A model generated the notes under the pieces. That model did no database searches, was not told where the DNA came from, and saw only the letters and a list, made by a program, of their open reading frames with translations. A program made the translations under genes and the position numbers. From Bacteroidales bacterium (GTDB lineage: Bacteria > Bacteroidota > Bacteroidia > Bacteroidales > Marinilabiliaceae): 56,758 nt of DNA. This document shows positions 54,609-56,758 of this stretch, one piece after another (within the stretch, counting starts at the first letter, position 1; every line of letters starts with the position of its first letter). The stretch is taken from positions 1 through 56,758 of the forward strand of contig JALEMI010000090.1 of NCBI GenBank assembly GCA_022768325.1, in the 5' to 3' direction.

Positions 54609-54640
54609 AGCCGCCGAGTGAGCATAATCACCCGACGGCT
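54609..54640 (-). terminator. Terminator of the YfiR-like gene
   Basis: Minus strand AGCCG...CGGCT arms with GTGA/TCAC inner pairing and two mismatches, followed by AACTATTTTCCC. Confidence 0.6.
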
Positions 54641-54668
54641 GTTTGCGATTAAGCCTGACGCTACACGT

Positions 54669-55172
54669 TTAGAAGACCTGCTTGCCGAGCTGGTAGAGCT
54701 TCGGGGCGACCTTTAGACCGTGCTTAGCGATGTTGCCTTCGTGAATCTCGTAGTTAAGCTTGCCGTTGTCTGGAAGGAAGGCGATGCCTGCGCCTTGTGC
54801 GCATTGGCCCTTCGTGCCGCTCACGATAAGCACCTTATTGCCTGACTGTGCGGAGACGAGTTGACCAATTTGTCCACTCTTCGACTCGCCGAGGAAGATA
54901 ATGTCGCTCTTTGGTAGGGCGGAAGCGGTTGCGGCCTCATTGACCTCAATTTTGCGCGAACCGACCATTTTGTTCTTGACTACATTTCGCATCTCGGAAG
55001 CCAAGGAGTTGTCGCCAACGACGGTAATGATGAAGACCTTATCATTATCCTCCTGTGGCCACGACGTATTGCGCGCGAAGTTGAGAATGTACAAAGCTTG
55101 AAATTTCGCCATCTGTCCGTTAGCTAACTGGAAGAAGGTGAAGGCCAGCATTAGGAGAAATAGTTTTTTCAT
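54669..55172 (-). CDS. YfiR/DUF4154-like periplasmic protein
   Basis: This 167-residue protein has a signal peptide (MKKLFLLMLAFTFFQLANG) and a YfiR-like fold: the early aromatic segment FQALYILNFARNTSWP, SKSGQIGQLVSAQSGNKVLIVSG and the ending GIAFLPDNGKLNYEIHEGNIAKHGLKVAPKL, where the C-terminal part is the best family match. In Pseudomonas YfiR represses the diguanylate cyclase YfiN; no cyclase gene is beside it here. Confidence 0.8.
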   Translation of the reverse strand: MKKLFLLMLAFTFFQLANGQMAKFQALYILNFARNTSWPQEDNDKVFIITVVGDNSLASEMRNVVKNKMVGSRKIEVNEAATASALPKSDIIFLGESKSGQIGQLVSAQSGNKVLIVSGTKGQCAQGAGIAFLPDNGKLNYEIHEGNIAKHGLKVAPKLYQLGKQVF

Positions 55173-55220
55173 TGGAAAGTCCTGTTTTTTGTTGCGTTTT
55201 CACACATTGGTACGATAGTA

Positions 55221-55250
55221 CGAATTTAAAAGTTACGCGTGAAATGGCAA
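55221..55250 (-). promoter_or_regulatory. Promoter of the YfiR-like gene
   Basis: Minus strand TTG (55250-55248), 19-base spacer, TAAATTCG (55228-55221), one mismatch from consensus. A second TATTTTTG lies just upstream. Confidence 0.5.
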
Positions 55251-55378
55251 AAATATTACTCTTAACAAATCATCAAAAGATGTCTTAAAACCGTAGACTT
55301 AGCTTTTCGGGAGCAAATAAAGCAATAAAACCGTTGATTTGCGCCGTTTTGCGACAATTCGTGCTGTTTTTTTCGTGG

Positions 55379-56680
55379 TCATAGCCTCCAGCTGTCGAAG
55401 CCAGTGACATGGCGGAAGAGGCAATAGACATCGGTAAGGACGCCGCCGCGCCTGAGGTGGGAGTTGAAGAACGGTTGCCCGAGACTGCGGAAACAAGAGT
55501 GGGCAGTGCTGACGATTACGGCATCGTAGACGCCATTGGGCGCGTCCATAGGTTCGAAGCCGTAGAGAGCCATAGCGTCGCGTTTGCTGGCTATGGGGTC
55601 CAAGGTGTCCACCGTACCGATATTAAAAGAGCGAAGCTCGTCGATAATGTCGACCGAACGAGAATTGCGGACATCTTGGACATCGGGCTTGTAGGTCAGG
55701 CCCATCAGGAGAACCCTCATCTTGGAGACATCGCCACCGGCGGCGAGAAGCCGTTTGACCGTCTGACGCGCCACGTAGCGCCCCATGGAGTCGTTGACAA
55801 AGCGGCAACGGTTGATAATCTGCGTATGATAATTCAACTCGCGCACCTTATACTCCAGGTAATAGGGGTCGACGCCGATGCAATGTCCGCCCACGAGACC
55901 GGGATGGAAAGGGAGGAAATTCCACTTTGTGGACGCGGCGGCGAGTACATCCTCCGTCTCAATGCCCATGTGGGCGAAGATGATGGACAGCTCGTTCATG
56001 AGGGCGATATTGACATCGCGCTGCGTATTCTCAATAATCTTGGCCGCCTCCGCCACACGGATTGACTTGGCGGGGAAGACCTCGGCCGTGATGACCGACT
56101 GGTAGACAGCCGCAATCTTTTTGAGAGCCTCGGGCGAACGGGCTGCCACGACTTTGCGGACCGAAGAGAACGTGTGGTCCTTATCGCCGGGATTGATGCG
56201 CTCGGGGCTGTAACCGATCTTCCAATCCACACCGCACTTCAGGCCGGATTCCTTCTCAATGATAGGGATACAGATATCCTCCGTGACACCGGGATAGACC
56301 GTAGATTCAAACACCACGATAGAACCCGGCGTGAGGTTCTGCCCCACAGTCCGGGAAGCACCCTCAATAGGACGCAGATCCGGCGTGGTATCAGGATTGA
56401 CCGGGGTGGGCACAGCAACGATCATAAATGTTGCCTCTTTCAAACGTGAAGCATCTGCCGTGAAATCTACGGTCGTGTATTTAATGGCATCGCCCACCTC
56501 GTTTGTGGCATCGATACCGTTCGCGTATTCGTTCACGCGCTTCTCATTGATATCGAAACCGATCACGGAAACATGCTTTGCAAATTCCACAGCGAGGGGC
56601 ATCCCCACATAGCCAAGGCCAACAACCGCCAACTTCTCTTTGCCCGTGATCAGTCCTTGATAAATCGAATCGAATCCCAT
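55379..56680 (-). CDS. Nucleotide-sugar dehydrogenase (UDP-GlcNAc/GalNAc-6-dehydrogenase type)
   Basis: This 433-residue enzyme oxidises the C6 hydroxyl of a UDP-sugar twice with NAD. It has the Rossmann motif AVVGLGYVGMPLAVEF (about 18-33), the hinge region GYSPERINPGDK, and the catalytic Cys267 in GGHCIGVDPYYL. The central and C-terminal domains match the WbpO/TviB group that makes UDP-N-acetylhexosaminuronates for surface polysaccharides. A clear AAGGAGT Shine-Dalgarno precedes the ATG by 7 bases, rare in this window. The window ends 78 bases upstream, so its operon is not seen. Confidence 0.9.
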   Translation of the reverse strand: MGFDSIYQGLITGKEKLAVVGLGYVGMPLAVEFAKHVSVIGFDINEKRVNEYANGIDATNEVGDAIKYTTVDFTADASRLKEATFMIVAVPTPVNPDTTPDLRPIEGASRTVGQNLTPGSIVVFESTVYPGVTEDICIPIIEKESGLKCGVDWKIGYSPERINPGDKDHTFSSVRKVVAARSPEALKKIAAVYQSVITAEVFPAKSIRVAEAAKIIENTQRDVNIALMNELSIIFAHMGIETEDVLAAASTKWNFLPFHPGLVGGHCIGVDPYYLEYKVRELNYHTQIINRCRFVNDSMGRYVARQTVKRLLAAGGDVSKMRVLLMGLTYKPDVQDVRNSRSVDIIDELRSFNIGTVDTLDPIASKRDAMALYGFEPMDAPNGVYDAVIVSTAHSCFRSLGQPFFNSHLRRGGVLTDVYCLFRHVTGFDSWRL

Positions 56681-56686
56681 AAATTT

Positions 56687-56694
56687 TACTCCTT
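56687..56694 (-). promoter_or_regulatory. Shine-Dalgarno before the nucleotide-sugar dehydrogenase
   Basis: Minus strand AAAGGAGT lies 7 bases before the ATG at 56680. Most other starts in the window have no such element. Confidence 0.6.
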
Positions 56695-56758
56695 TTGTGC
56701 CGATTTCTTTATAGTCAAAGGCTCGTCAGCAGTTATTCTTTGATCTCCTCAATGTGAT

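Noticed and set aside
1..56758. CRISPR array, rRNA genes or prophage
   Set aside because: No regularly spaced direct repeats, rRNA-like sequence or phage structural genes were seen.

Overview
This window comes from a Bacteroidales-type (Bacteroidota) chromosome. The evidence is the group of proteins typical of that order (an HU-CCDC81/SPOR protein, YfhO, DUF2723, DUF4954, a large TonB-dependent receptor, VorABC with a separate ferredoxin) and many copies of the Bacteroidota promoter -7 box TAnnTTTG, several with a TTG about 19-20 bases upstream. Most starts lack a clear Shine-Dalgarno. Base composition is fairly GC-rich in the core genes and visibly AT-richer in a few accessory islands. I cannot name the genus.

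Layout. (1) 1-2.2 kb is an accessory left edge: a decayed IS3/IS150-type end, then a two-gene restriction-modification system. (2) 2.3-29.7 kb is a plus-strand core block: M16 peptidase, O-methyltransferase, PBP1A, a YbhN-like membrane protein, lpxK, purine nucleoside phosphorylase, a nucleotidyltransferase, YfhO, DUF4954, glmS, rbfA, a methyltransferase, a LolC/E-like permease, purH, then the rod-shape and elongation cluster mreB-mreC-mreD-mrdA-rodA with a DUF502 protein, tRNA-Ala(GGC) and metK. (3) 30-48.5 kb is mainly minus strand: a lone ATPase/DUF234 protein, three tRNA-Gln genes, a panC-panD-DUF2723-ldcA run with overlapping ends, an AT-rich NYN-nuclease island, tyrS, and two convoys: cysS with HU/SPOR, DUF4197 and an outer-membrane protein, and a degenerate sensor-kinase-like protein followed by cysS. 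A TonB-dependent receptor closes the block. (4) 48.9-56.7 kb is mixed: the ferredoxin-VorBAC operon, DUF177-rpmF, a Nudix hydrolase, a bile acid:sodium symporter family protein, a YfiR-like protein and a nucleotide-sugar dehydrogenase.

The strongest themes are cell envelope (PBP1A, MreBCD-PBP2-RodA, LpxK, GlmS, LdcA, Lol-type permease, SPOR protein, NDP-sugar dehydrogenase) and translation (RbfA, L32, TyrS, CysS, four tRNAs).

The most unusual locus is at 37.1-38.3 kb. A NYN-domain (PIN-like) RNase gene is preceded, 5 bases before its ATG, by an intrinsic terminator. That terminator ends a predicted RNA of about 65 nt with its own strong promoter. The unit is flanked by two diverged inverted copies of a short sequence. 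The order promoter / small structured RNA / terminator / ribonuclease resembles type III toxin-antitoxin loci, but the RNA is not repetitive and the nuclease is of another fold. All functional statements are from sequence reading only; no database search was run.
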